Notes: generated from the sequence alone by a model not told the origin. A stretch of DNA of 25,144 bases from JAYVJM01 sp043769275 (GCA_043769275.1 JAYVJM010000069.1:1-25144), one strand, 5' to 3'; counted from the stretch's first letter, positions 8,050 through 15,474 are shown. Translations and numbers: made by a program.

Positions 8050-8760
8050 TAGTTAATCACACAAACAAGTAGACGAAACAATCATTTCATCCAAGGTCAT
8101 ATTTGCGTGGTTTCTCCAAAAACGCTTGAGATTGGCCCATAGTTTTTCAATAGGATTAAGAGGCGGAGAATAGGGTGGCAGAAACAGTAACTGGCCTTTA
8201 CTTTTTGCAATGATGTCGAGCGTGCTTTTTGTTTTATGGAAGGCAGCATTGTCAAGGATAATAACGGTTCCTGGCACTAAAATTGGCAGCAGCTCTTTCT
8301 CCAGTCACGTGTTAAATACGGCTGCATTGCAGGTTCCCTCAAATAGCCACGGAGCAATCAACCGACGATCACGGTAAGCGCCAATCAAGCTGGTGCGTTT
8401 ACGTTTGTTACCATCAACATAGCCGAACACGCGCTTGCCGGGCATCACCCATGCGTATTGCCTTTCAGTACGCGATTCAAACCCTGTTTCATCTAAAAAC
8501 ATAAGGCGTTTGGCTTTGTACTGTTTTGCAGTATTTTTTCAGGTAACGCCGCCGCCTGTCTTCATGTGCGAGGCTTTGCTGATGATGATCATCAGGTTCA
8601 GATAGCATTTATAGATCGTGCCGCTTCCAACAGAAAATAGTGCTGCTGCTTCCGTCTTGCCGCTACCCTTTTTGATATGCAACAACACGCGTTTTTTAAG
8701 GTCTTGACTGTAGCCCATCCGATTAGTGTATGCCTGTCTTGTTGCTTGTGCGATTAGCTA
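8050..8760 (-). mobile_element. IS630-family element, internally deleted, with both terminal inverted repeats
   Basis: The left end reads TAGTTAATCACACAAACAA from 8050. The right end, read inward from about 8760 on the minus strand, is TAGCTAATCGCACAAGCAA. The match continues imperfectly to AGAC, about 22 of 27 positions when the flanking TA is included. IS630-type elements target TA, and TA flanks both ends. The body of about 0.7 kb is shorter than the roughly 1.1 kb of intact relatives, because part of the transposase gene is missing. It is presumably non-autonomous, movable only by a related transposase. Confidence 0.8.
8053..8718 (-). pseudogene. IS630-family transposase, degraded (deletion, frameshift, nonsense codon)
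   Basis: The gene starts at 8718 with MGYSQDLKKRVLLHIKKG and a helix-turn-helix segment (KTEAAALFSVGSGTIYKCY), then jumps into the catalytic part without about 100 expected residues. A frameshift lies around 8530-8540, between HEDRRRRYLKK in one frame and KQYKAKRLMFLDETGFES in another. An in-frame TGA at 8307-8305 interrupts VFNT-stop-LEKELLPIL, where tryptophan is usual. The DDE catalytic landmarks LDETGFE, ILDNAAFH and YSPPLNPIEKLWANLKRFWR are still recognisable, and the reading frame ends at 8053 inside the left terminal repeat. The gene cannot encode an active enzyme. Confidence 0.88.
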
Positions 8761-8800
8761 TAGTACAGCGCGGCATCGAGCCGGTTGATGATTTTGAGCT

Positions 8801-8859
8801 GTCCTTCGACAAGCTCAGGACGAACGGTTAGCTGACTTGTTCTGCTTGTGGTGAGCTTG
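8801..8859. repeat. REP-like dispersed element, copy 2
   Basis: GTCCTTCGACAAGCTCAGGA at 8801-8820 followed by CGAACGG, then GTGGTGAGCTTG at 8848-8859, belongs to the same family as copies at 1356, 16678 and 20663. It lies between the IS630 remnant and the RelA/SpoT-domain gene, where it could be a boundary of older chromosomal sequence. Confidence 0.6.
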
Positions 8860-8965
8860 ATTAAGCCAGTTATAGGTCACAGACTGTGCGCCGTTTTGTC
8901 AAAGCTAACGCTTTCAGAGCCTTGCTAGGGCTGTAGCTGGATTTTATAACGTACCAAGGATAATT

Positions 8966-10087
8966 GTGAGCAAAAAATACACGGGAAAACAAGTTATCAA
9001 GGCTGGTGAAAAACTACTTGATGATGGAATTATTGATAGGCATCAGGAGTTCGAGCATGCTATGGATGTTTTGTCATATTGGAGATTCAGTCATGAAGTT
9101 CCATTAGGTGAAGCTTTTAAAGCTATCCAGGATGTCATCTTAGAAATTGACAAGCAGGCTATTTTTGCGAAGAGATTAAAGAGACATATTTCTATCGTTA
9201 ACAAATTAAAGCGCTTCAATAAAATGAAGTTAAAAAATATGCAAGACATTGGAGGTTGCAGAGCGATATTGTCCAGCTCCAAAAAGCTTACTCAGGTTGT
9301 TAGGGTGCTGAAGAAGAAGCGTGAATTTAAAGGCTCAGAAGGAAAAATCAAAAGCAAGGATTATATAAATCACCCAAAAGATGATGGATACAGGGGCTAT
9401 CATCTAGTCGGACAGTTTCGTGACGAACTTGGTGAGATGAAAAATATAGAAGTTCAGCTCAGAACAGCACTACAGCATTATTGGGCTACAGCATTGGAAA
9501 TAGTAGATATATTTACAGGGCAAGCACTGAAGTCCAATCAAGGAAATGAAGATTGGAAGGTTTTTTTTAGAGTTGTTAGTGAGCAGTTTGCAGTTATGGA
9601 AAACATTCATTTATTTAAAGTAGATGATATTCGCAAACAGAAAGAATATTTCGAAAAAGTGAAAGAATCTCCGTCTGTAATGGGGTCATGTGTTGCTACA
9701 CAAAAATACTCAAAGAAGCTAGAGGTAGTAAAAAAGCTTGAAGCTTTCGCGCACTCTGTAAAAATTGTCGGCGACTTACTTGAAAAAAGCTCTGTTGATA
9801 GCTACGTTTTAATAGAGGTTGATACTTTAAAGTGTACTGTTACGCGATGCTTATTTAATAGCGAAGAAAACCAAAAAGCAGAGACGAAATACATTGAAGC
9901 TGAAAAAATAGCAGCAGCAAACAATAGTCTTGTAGTTGCACTTGTTGCAGCAACAAAAGTTGGGGGCATTAAGAATGCTTTCCCCAATTATTTTGCTGAT
10001 TCAACAGAGTTTTTAAAGCACCTGCTTATTGTCACTGATGCTCCCATAGAGAAAAACAAAGGTTTTTTAGCAAAAATATTTGGCTGA
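8966..10087 (+). CDS. RelA/SpoT-domain protein (putative nucleotide pyrophosphokinase)
   Basis: This 373-residue protein has a RelA/SpoT synthetase-type nucleotidyltransferase domain at about 65-185. Landmarks are KRLKRHISIVNKLKRF (69-84, nucleotide-binding basic segment), MQDIGGCRAIL (92-102; D94 and R99), KDYINHPKDDGYRGYHLV (131-148) and EVQLRTALQHYWA (162-174; E162). No HD hydrolase, TGS or ACT domain is present, so it is neither a classical RelA nor SpoT. Residues about 200-373 form a second domain (LIEVDTLKCTVTRC ... FPNYFADSTEFLKHLLIV) that I recall accompanying this synthetase domain in other uncharacterised proteins. GTG at 8966 has AAGGA five bases upstream. The gene is visibly AT-richer than its neighbours and sits alone between IS remnants, which suggests horizontal acquisition. 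Alarmone synthesis or a toxic, phage-defence pyrophosphokinase are both possible; neither is shown. Confidence 0.85.
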   Translation: MSKKYTGKQVIKAGEKLLDDGIIDRHQEFEHAMDVLSYWRFSHEVPLGEAFKAIQDVILEIDKQAIFAKRLKRHISIVNKLKRFNKMKLKNMQDIGGCRAILSSSKKLTQVVRVLKKKREFKGSEGKIKSKDYINHPKDDGYRGYHLVGQFRDELGEMKNIEVQLRTALQHYWATALEIVDIFTGQALKSNQGNEDWKVFFRVVSEQFAVMENIHLFKVDDIRKQKEYFEKVKESPSVMGSCVATQKYSKKLEVVKKLEAFAHSVKIVGDLLEKSSVDSYVLIEVDTLKCTVTRCLFNSEENQKAETKYIEAEKIAAANNSLVVALVAATKVGGIKNAFPNYFADSTEFLKHLLIVTDAPIEKNKGFLAKIFG

Positions 10088-10115
10088 TCCTAGAGTGGCC
10101 AGCAGTACATGTTTT

Positions 10116-10150
10116 ATTGAAGGGTTTTGCCGTTCAATTGTCGTTTTTAG
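10116..10150 (+). terminator. Possible intrinsic terminator after the RelA/SpoT-domain gene
   Basis: ATTGAAGGG (10116-10124) faces CCGTTCAAT (10130-10138) with one mismatch and a TTTTG loop, followed shortly by a T-run at 10144-10148. The stem is AT-rich and the T-run is offset by several bases, so this is a weak candidate. Confidence 0.35.
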
Positions 10151-10151
10151 G

Positions 10152-10258
10152 TTAATTTACTGCAGCACCAAAAGTGCTCAACAAATAGTCGGTGTATAAA
10201 TCAAGGTCGGCTTTTTTCATTCGGCAAGCTTATCAGGGGGAGGGTTGCGTAACATCAG
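10152..10258 (-). mobile_element. Remnant of the same insertion sequence end as at position 1
   Basis: Bases 10165-10258 repeat 1-93 in the same orientation. On the minus strand the ATG at 10220-10218 reads MKKADLDLYTDYLLSTFGAAVN and then stops at 10152. The first twenty residues look like a transposase N-terminus and the last two do not, so the element is broken at about 10160 and its body is missing. The outer terminus at 10258 abuts the FG-GAP gene stub. Confidence 0.7.
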
Positions 10259-10380
10259 ACATTAACAAAGACAGTTATGCTGACATTGTTGTTGGTGCGC
10301 CAGATGCCGCTGTCGACCGTTTAGGTCATGTAGGCATGGCTGAAGTTATTTCCGGTAAAAGCGCAATCAAAGCACGCTGA
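10258..10380 (+). pseudogene. FG-GAP repeat protein, C-terminal stub
   Basis: The reading frame after the IS end encodes DINKDSYADIVVGAPDA ... GHVGMAEVISGKSAIKAR and a stop. The pattern D-N-D-x-x-D-I-x-V-G-A-P followed by a G-x-A-x-V-x-S-G strand is the calcium-binding FG-GAP (integrin alpha N-terminal) blade, here with KDSYAD in the calcium loop. Only the last part of one blade and the C-terminus remain. The larger protein was probably secreted or surface-exposed and has been truncated by the IS. An open frame that enters from the IS through GTG at 10192 is an artefact of the fusion. Confidence 0.65.
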
Positions 10381-10394
10381 AAACGAGCAGGCGT

Positions 10395-10415
10395 TTCCGC
10401 GTCCTTCTCGCGGAA
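10395..10415. other. GC-rich hairpin upstream of pstS
   Basis: TTCCGCG (10395-10401) and CGCGGAA (10409-10415) form a perfect seven-base stem with a TCCTTCT loop. It stands 15 bases after the FG-GAP stub stop and just before the Pho boxes. No T-run follows, so it may be a remnant transcript-end structure of the FG-GAP gene. Confidence 0.45.
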
Positions 10416-10433
10416 GTGCGCTACAATCGCTGC

Positions 10434-10473
10434 CCGTCATATTTCTTTCATGTTTGTGTCATAGCTTAGTCAT
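10434..10473 (+). promoter_or_regulatory. Tandem Pho boxes (PhoB binding sites) for pstS
   Basis: Four 7-mers lie at an exact 11-base period: CCGTCAT (10434), CTTTCAT (10445), GTGTCAT (10456) and TAGTCAT (10467), each separated by four bases. The Pho box consensus is two CTGTCAT 7-mers separated by four bases, so this is two adjacent boxes. A poor -10-like TAAGCT follows at 10484-10489, at the spacing usual for PhoB-activated promoters. pstS starts 95 bases downstream. Phosphate starvation should switch on the operon. Confidence 0.85.
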
Positions 10474-10568
10474 TGTCGTTGCCTAAGCTTCTTTTCGGTT
10501 GTTCACTGCCTTGGTTTTGTTGACATGTCAGTGCGGCCGTACACTAGACTGCACAACTGGAGAAAATC

Positions 10569-11705
10569 GTGAAAAAACTGCTTGTTTCTGTAACCACTGC
10601 CACGACACTGCTCATTGGCAGCTTCTCTGCTCTCGCTGCGCCAGGTGGCCGTAATTACATTACTATCGTAGGCTCATCTACAGTGTATCCATTTTCAACG
10701 ACAGTGGCTGAACGCTTTGGCAAGCTTGGTACGTTCAAAACGCCTAAGGTGGAGTCCACTGGTACGGGGGGTGGTATGAAGCTCTTTTGCGCCGGTATGG
10801 GCATAGACACACCAGATATCGTCAACGCTTCTCGTCGTATCAAAACGTCTGAAGTGGAGACATGCGCGAGTAACGGCGTTAAAAACATTACGGAAGTTAA
10901 AATTGGCTATGATAGTTTAACGGTCGCTATTGCTAAATCGGCACCGCCGATGAAGCTCACTCGTGAGCAGTTGTATCTTGCGTTAGCCAAGATGGTGCCA
11001 GACCCTAAAGGCACCGAGAAACTGGTCAAAAACCCGTATAAAACATGGCAGGACATCAATAAATCTTTGCCGGATATAAAAATTCAAGTCATGGTTCCGC
11101 CGACGACATCTGGTACGCGGGATTCATTTGTTGAGCTGGTTATGGAGCACTCCTGTAAGGAATATGCTTGGTTGGAGTCGATGGAAAAATCCAACAAAGA
11201 TGAATTTAAGGTAGCGTGTGACACGCTTAGAGAAGAAGGTAGCTACGCTGTTATCGCAAGCGAAAACGACAATTTGACTGTACAAAAAGTGGCGATGGAA
11301 AAAGGAAATATTCTGGGCATTTTTGGCTACAGTTTCCTCGAGCAAAATGCCGACAAAGTGCAGGCGGTTGTCATTGACAATGCAGCACCTACTTTTGAGA
11401 ACATTGCCAGTGGAAAGTATCCATTGTCACGCCCGCTGTATTTCTACGTGAAGAAGGGTCATGTGGATAGCGTGCCAGGGATACTGGCGTTTGTGGCGGA
11501 ATTCAGCAGTAAAGCGGCGGCGGGTGCTGATGGATATTTGGCAGATAAAGGCCTTATTCCTATGAGCGACATAGAGCGTAGCCAGGTGATTGCGGGCTTG
11601 AAGGGAATGGAAAGCGGCAAGGTGCCGGTTGGTGCAGCAAAGCCCGTCACAATGGATAGCAGCCTGAAGGCAATAAAAGGCTCTAAAACTCCCGTTAGCC
11701 CGTAA
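10569..11705 (+). CDS. pstS: Phosphate ABC transporter substrate-binding protein PstS
   Basis: PstS captures periplasmic inorganic phosphate and delivers it to the PstCA channel. The 378-residue precursor starts at GTG 10569, with GGAGA about five bases upstream, and carries a signal peptide (basic KK, hydrophobic core, SALA cleavage site near residue 23). IVGSSTVYPF (33-42), ESTGTGGGMKLFC (about 63-75) and TSGTRDSF are phosphate-contacting loops of the PBP-like II fold. Tandem Pho boxes precede it. A strong terminator separates it from pstC, so this abundant periplasmic component is probably made in excess of the membrane parts. It is longer than E. coli PstS (346) and of the type common in Pseudomonas-like bacteria. 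Confidence 0.95.
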   Translation: MKKLLVSVTTATTLLIGSFSALAAPGGRNYITIVGSSTVYPFSTTVAERFGKLGTFKTPKVESTGTGGGMKLFCAGMGIDTPDIVNASRRIKTSEVETCASNGVKNITEVKIGYDSLTVAIAKSAPPMKLTREQLYLALAKMVPDPKGTEKLVKNPYKTWQDINKSLPDIKIQVMVPPTTSGTRDSFVELVMEHSCKEYAWLESMEKSNKDEFKVACDTLREEGSYAVIASENDNLTVQKVAMEKGNILGIFGYSFLEQNADKVQAVVIDNAAPTFENIASGKYPLSRPLYFYVKKGHVDSVPGILAFVAEFSSKAAAGADGYLADKGLIPMSDIERSQVIAGLKGMESGKVPVGAAKPVTMDSSLKAIKGSKTPVSP

Positions 11706-11784
11706 AGGGCGCAGATAAATTTGTAGTACTGTGTGAGCCCATAAAAAACACAAGCCACGACGATAAATGCGGGCTTGATGAAAG

Positions 11785-11818
11785 AAGTCAGCAGGGCTAA
11801 AAACCCTGCTGACTTTTT
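11785..11818 (+). terminator. Strong intrinsic terminator between pstS and pstC
   Basis: AAGTCAGCAGGG (11785-11796) pairs perfectly with CCCTGCTGACTT (11804-11815) across a seven-base CTAAAAA loop, and the run continues as TTT to 11818. This 12-base stem with a U-tail is the clearest terminator in the window. Partial read-through would set PstS above PstCAB. Confidence 0.88.
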
Positions 11819-11882
11819 CGTTTAATAGCGGTTGACCGGTCGGTATAAAGCCCATTGTTTGCCGGTTTTTCAGGAGGGTCAT

Positions 11883-13271
11883 ATGTCTGTAGGTGCCGTG
11901 TTTGCGGGTTTGCTGGTGCTGATGCTGGTGGGATTTTTTATTGGACAGCAGCGCGCCTTGCGTTTGGGATTGACCCTTGGCGGCATACGTCACCTGCAAG
12001 CATTACCTTTTTATTACGGCATGAAAGTGGCGCTTGCCTGTGGTGTGCCGGCACTTTTTCTGCTGTTGTTGTGGTTATTGCTGGGGGCACCATTCAATGC
12101 GTTTATGTTGTTGCAACACGCCCCATCAGCTTGGCAAGGCTTGCCGGACGGCGAGCTGGCGCTGTTAATCAATGCAGTCAAAAATGTGGCTGCAGGCAGC
12201 ATCAGCAGAGCAGAGCAAGCCGCAGACGTTTTAAGGGCGGCTGATTTTTACAGCGAATTTAGCCGCGCCAGTGGGCAGTGGGCGAATGCGTTAGTGCTGG
12301 TTGCTGCCATTGCCGGCATGGCTTTCGCTGCTTTCGGCATCAGTGCTGCGCAAAATGCGCGCACGCAGGTGGAGTGGGCGGGGCGGGCTTTTTTGTTGAC
12401 CAGCGCCAGCGTTGCGATTCTCACTACTGTGGGCATTGTATTGTCGGTCATGTTCGAGTCTCTCCGATTTTTTCATGCCGTCCCGTGGTGGGAGTTTTTG
12501 TTTGGTTTGGAGTGGCAACCCCAAATTGCTATGCGTGCTGATCAAATTGGCTCGTCGGGCGCGTTTGGTGCTGTGCCGCTATTTGCGGGTACATTGTTGA
12601 TTTCCTGTATCTCTATGTTGGTTGCTGTGCCTTGCGGTTTAATGGCGGCTATCTACCTTTCTGAATACGCGGGCAGGCGCTTGCGCCGGTGGATGAAGCC
12701 AATATTGGAGTTGCTTGCTGGCATTCCTACGGTGGTGTACGGTTTTTTTGCCGCACTAACGGTGGCGCCACTTGTGCGTGGCTGGGGTGTGGATATTGGG
12801 CTGAATATTTCATCTGAAAGCGCATTGGTAGCCGGTTTCGTGATGGGGGTGATGATTATCCCTTTTATTTCCTCGCTGGCCGATGACGTGATAAATGCGG
12901 TACCACAGACTATGCGTGACGGCAGTTACGCATTGGGCGCAACACAAGCAGAAACTATTTTTCATGTGGTGATTCCAGCGGCTTTACCTGGCATTGTTGG
13001 TGGCGTTTTGTTGGCGGTTAGTCGCGCTATCGGTGAAACGATGATTGTCGTTATGGCGGCAGGAATGACCGCTAATCTCACGGCTAATCCGTTTGAGGCC
13101 GTGACTACAGTGACTGTGCAAATAGCCTCTTTGCTTGTAGGAGATCAGGAGTTTGATAGCCCCAAAACACTCGCAGCGTTCGCTTTGGGTTTAGTGCTCT
13201 TTTTTGTCACGCTGCTGTTTAACATGCTTGCCTTGCATGTGGTGAAGAAATACCGCGAGCAGTATGAATAA
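11883..13271 (+). CDS. pstC: Phosphate ABC transporter permease PstC
   Basis: PstC is one of the two inner-membrane channel subunits of the high-affinity phosphate importer. The product is 462 residues; AGGAGG five bases before 11883 fixes the start, although the frame is open further upstream. Its C-terminal half has the ABC permease core: a helix LISCISMLVAVPCGLMAAIY, then MRDGSYALGATQAETIFHVV with IPAALPGIVGG (the EAA loop that docks onto PstB) and SRAIGETMIVVMAAG. The N-terminal 200 residues add extra hydrophobic segments (about 3-22, 43-65, 138-158 and 165-190) and a charged periplasmic stretch. E. coli PstC is only about 319 residues, so this is an extended form. pstA follows 20 bases later. 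Confidence 0.94.
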   Translation: MSVGAVFAGLLVLMLVGFFIGQQRALRLGLTLGGIRHLQALPFYYGMKVALACGVPALFLLLLWLLLGAPFNAFMLLQHAPSAWQGLPDGELALLINAVKNVAAGSISRAEQAADVLRAADFYSEFSRASGQWANALVLVAAIAGMAFAAFGISAAQNARTQVEWAGRAFLLTSASVAILTTVGIVLSVMFESLRFFHAVPWWEFLFGLEWQPQIAMRADQIGSSGAFGAVPLFAGTLLISCISMLVAVPCGLMAAIYLSEYAGRRLRRWMKPILELLAGIPTVVYGFFAALTVAPLVRGWGVDIGLNISSESALVAGFVMGVMIIPFISSLADDVINAVPQTMRDGSYALGATQAETIFHVVIPAALPGIVGGVLLAVSRAIGETMIVVMAAGMTANLTANPFEAVTTVTVQIASLLVGDQEFDSPKTLAAFALGLVLFFVTLLFNMLALHVVKKYREQYE

Positions 13272-13291
13272 GCCCTTTAGCAGGAGTTTGT

Positions 13292-14587
13292 ATGCACAAG
13301 TCAACAGATTACCAATTGCGTACGCGTGAGTTGGTGTACAAGAGTCTTAAGCGTCGCTACCGCAGAGAAAAACTGTTTCGCAGCTTGGGCTTGTTATCTG
13401 TGCTGTTTGGTGTTGCTTGCGTGTTGGTGCTGTTTATTGATATTGGCAGCAAAGGCTACGGTGCTTTCTGGCAGACATGGATAAAACTTGACGTGGTACT
13501 GAGTGCCGAGACGCTTGGTATTGCTGCGGTGACGGAAAATGACTTGCCGCAGGCTAATGTTGATGCGGTTATTAAATCTGCTCTGCAAGCGCGTTTTCCT
13601 GATGTAACCGCTCGCGTCGATAAGCGTGCATCGAATAGCCTGCTCAGTTCAGAAGCGAGTAATGATGTGCGGGAACTATTGCGCAAGCACCCCGATTGGC
13701 TGGGTCAGTCGCACACGTTATGGGTATTGGCAAATAGCCATGTAGACAACTGGTTTAAGCACCAGCGCCAACTTAATTTGCCGGAATCTGAGCGTCGCCT
13801 GAATGATAAACAGGTGGGCTGGCTTGAGCAGTGGCTCGCTAGTGGTTCGTTGGAGAAACGCTTCAATACACAGTTTTTTCGCAATGGCGATTCACGTGAG
13901 CCTGAATTAGCGGGTATTCGTGGCGCGTTGGCCGGTTCGCTATTGACCTTGATGGTGACCTTGCTTTTGTCTTTCCCTGTGGGTGTGGCGGCTGCGGTTT
14001 ATTTGGAGGAGTTTGCCGCTAAAAATCGCTTTACTGATTTTATTGAAGTCAACGTCAACAATTTGGCCGCAGTTCCCTCCATCATTTATGGTTTATTAGG
14101 CTTGGCGGTATTTATTGGTTTTTTCAACATGCCGCGCTCAGTGCCATTGGTGGGCGGCTTGGTGCTGACCCTGATGACGCTGCCTACTATTATTATTTCT
14201 AGTCGTGTGGCGATTAAATCTGTGCCTCCATCAATACGCGAAGCGGCTCTTGGTATTGGTGCCTCACACATGCAGATGGTCACGCAGCATGTAATTCCCT
14301 TGGCTATGCCGGGTATGTTGACTGGCGCGATTATTGGAATGGCGCGGGCGTTAGGTGAAACAGCGCCGCTATTGATGATTGGCATGGTGGCGTTTATTGT
14401 CGATGTTCCGCATAGCATTACAGACCCTGCCACCGTGTTACCTGTACAAATTTATCTGTGGGCAGATTCGTCAGAGACTGCGTTTGTTGAGCGCACCTCG
14501 GCGGCCATTATGGTTTTGCTCGCGTTTTTGGTGGTCATGAACGCCTTCGCTGTGTGGTTGCGCAACCACCTTGAGCGGCGTTGGTAA
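13292..14587 (+). CDS. pstA: Phosphate ABC transporter permease PstA
   Basis: PstA pairs with PstC to form the phosphate channel. The 431-residue product starts with a basic cytoplasmic head (about 1-30) and one membrane helix (about 31-52). A long soluble insert at about 55-205 follows, rich in charged residues and without membrane segments, before the ABC permease core: GSLLTLMVTLLLSFPVGVAA, VPSIIYGLLGLAVFIGFF, the EAA loop SIREAALGIGASHMQMV with IPLAMPGMLTG, and RALGETAPLLMIGM. E. coli PstA is about 296 residues, so the extra domain is the oddity here. AGGAG lies six bases before the ATG. The gene ends just before pstB. Confidence 0.94.
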   Translation: MHKSTDYQLRTRELVYKSLKRRYRREKLFRSLGLLSVLFGVACVLVLFIDIGSKGYGAFWQTWIKLDVVLSAETLGIAAVTENDLPQANVDAVIKSALQARFPDVTARVDKRASNSLLSSEASNDVRELLRKHPDWLGQSHTLWVLANSHVDNWFKHQRQLNLPESERRLNDKQVGWLEQWLASGSLEKRFNTQFFRNGDSREPELAGIRGALAGSLLTLMVTLLLSFPVGVAAAVYLEEFAAKNRFTDFIEVNVNNLAAVPSIIYGLLGLAVFIGFFNMPRSVPLVGGLVLTLMTLPTIIISSRVAIKSVPPSIREAALGIGASHMQMVTQHVIPLAMPGMLTGAIIGMARALGETAPLLMIGMVAFIVDVPHSITDPATVLPVQIYLWADSSETAFVERTSAAIMVLLAFLVVMNAFAVWLRNHLERRW

Positions 14588-14591
14588 AAAT

Positions 14592-15461
14592 ATGTACAGC
14601 GAAATACGGATGCAAAAACAGACAGTGTCAAAAGAAAACCCACAAGGCAGCCTCATGATAAAAGACATGCAATATGCGGAAAAAGCAGTTGGAACCCCGC
14701 TGGTAGGTGAGGCCAAAATGAGCGTGCGTGCGCTCGATGTGTTTTACGGCGAAAAACAAGCCATATTCAACGTGGAACTGGATATTGCGCAAAACGAAGT
14801 AATTGCCATGATAGGGCCTTCAGGCTGTGGAAAATCCACATTGCTGCGCTGTTTGAATCGCATGAATGACACCATACCTAGCTGTCGTCTAACTGGTACC
14901 GTTAGGCTGGAGCAGGAAGACATCTACAAAGAAATGGATATTGTGCCGCTACGTGCGCGCGTAGGCATGGTGTTTCAAAAACCCAATCCATTTCCAAAAT
15001 CCATTTATGACAACGTCGCCTACGGTCCGCGCATACACGGGTTGGCATACAAACGGGTGGAGTTTGATGAAATTGTTGAAACCAGTTTGCGCAGAGCGGG
15101 TTTGTGGGAAGAAGTAAAAGACCGGCTTAACCAGCCCGGTACAGGTTTGTCTGGTGGGCAGCAGCAACGGTTGTGTATTGCTCGCACGATAGCGGTCAAT
15201 CCTGAAGTGATTTTAATGGACGAACCGTGTTCGGCATTGGATCCAATCGCGACTGCAAAAATTGAAGAATTAATTGCAGAATTATCCAAAAATTACACGA
15301 TCGCCATCGTTACGCATTCCATGCAGCAGGCGGCGCGCGTGTCGCAGCGTACGGCTTACTTTCATCTTGGGCGATTAATTGAAGTTAACGACACAGAGCG
15401 CGTATTTACCAATCCGCAACACAAGCTCACAGAAGCGTACATTACCGGCCGTTTTGGCTGA
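14592..15461 (+). CDS. pstB: Phosphate ABC transporter ATP-binding protein PstB
   Basis: PstB is the ATPase that powers PstSCA and cooperates with PhoU in Pho signalling. Numbered from this start it has Walker A GPSGCGKST (75-83), the Q-loop VFQKPNPFPKSIYDN, the signature LSGGQQQRLCIAR, Walker B VILMDEPCSALDP and the switch histidine in IVTHSMQQAA, and it ends YITGRFG as PstB proteins do. The start is uncertain. ATG 14592 is the first after the pstA stop but has a poor Shine-Dalgarno; ATG 14655 has AAGG; ATG 14718 has a good GGTGAGG five bases upstream but gives a short 247-residue protein. The domain itself is unambiguous. Confidence 0.94.
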   Translation: MYSEIRMQKQTVSKENPQGSLMIKDMQYAEKAVGTPLVGEAKMSVRALDVFYGEKQAIFNVELDIAQNEVIAMIGPSGCGKSTLLRCLNRMNDTIPSCRLTGTVRLEQEDIYKEMDIVPLRARVGMVFQKPNPFPKSIYDNVAYGPRIHGLAYKRVEFDEIVETSLRRAGLWEEVKDRLNQPGTGLSGGQQQRLCIARTIAVNPEVILMDEPCSALDPIATAKIEELIAELSKNYTIAIVTHSMQQAARVSQRTAYFHLGRLIEVNDTERVFTNPQHKLTEAYITGRFG

Positions 15462-15474
15462 GTAGGAGAAAATA

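Noticed and set aside
8966..10087. Calling the RelA/SpoT-domain protein CapRel
   Set aside because: The length is similar to a published CapRel, but I cannot show that the C-terminal domain is related; only the synthetase-type domain is supported.
11427..11999. Minus-strand open frame of 190 codons across the pstS-pstC junction
   Set aside because: It is antisense to pstS and pstC and crosses the pst terminator; the translation has no family features.
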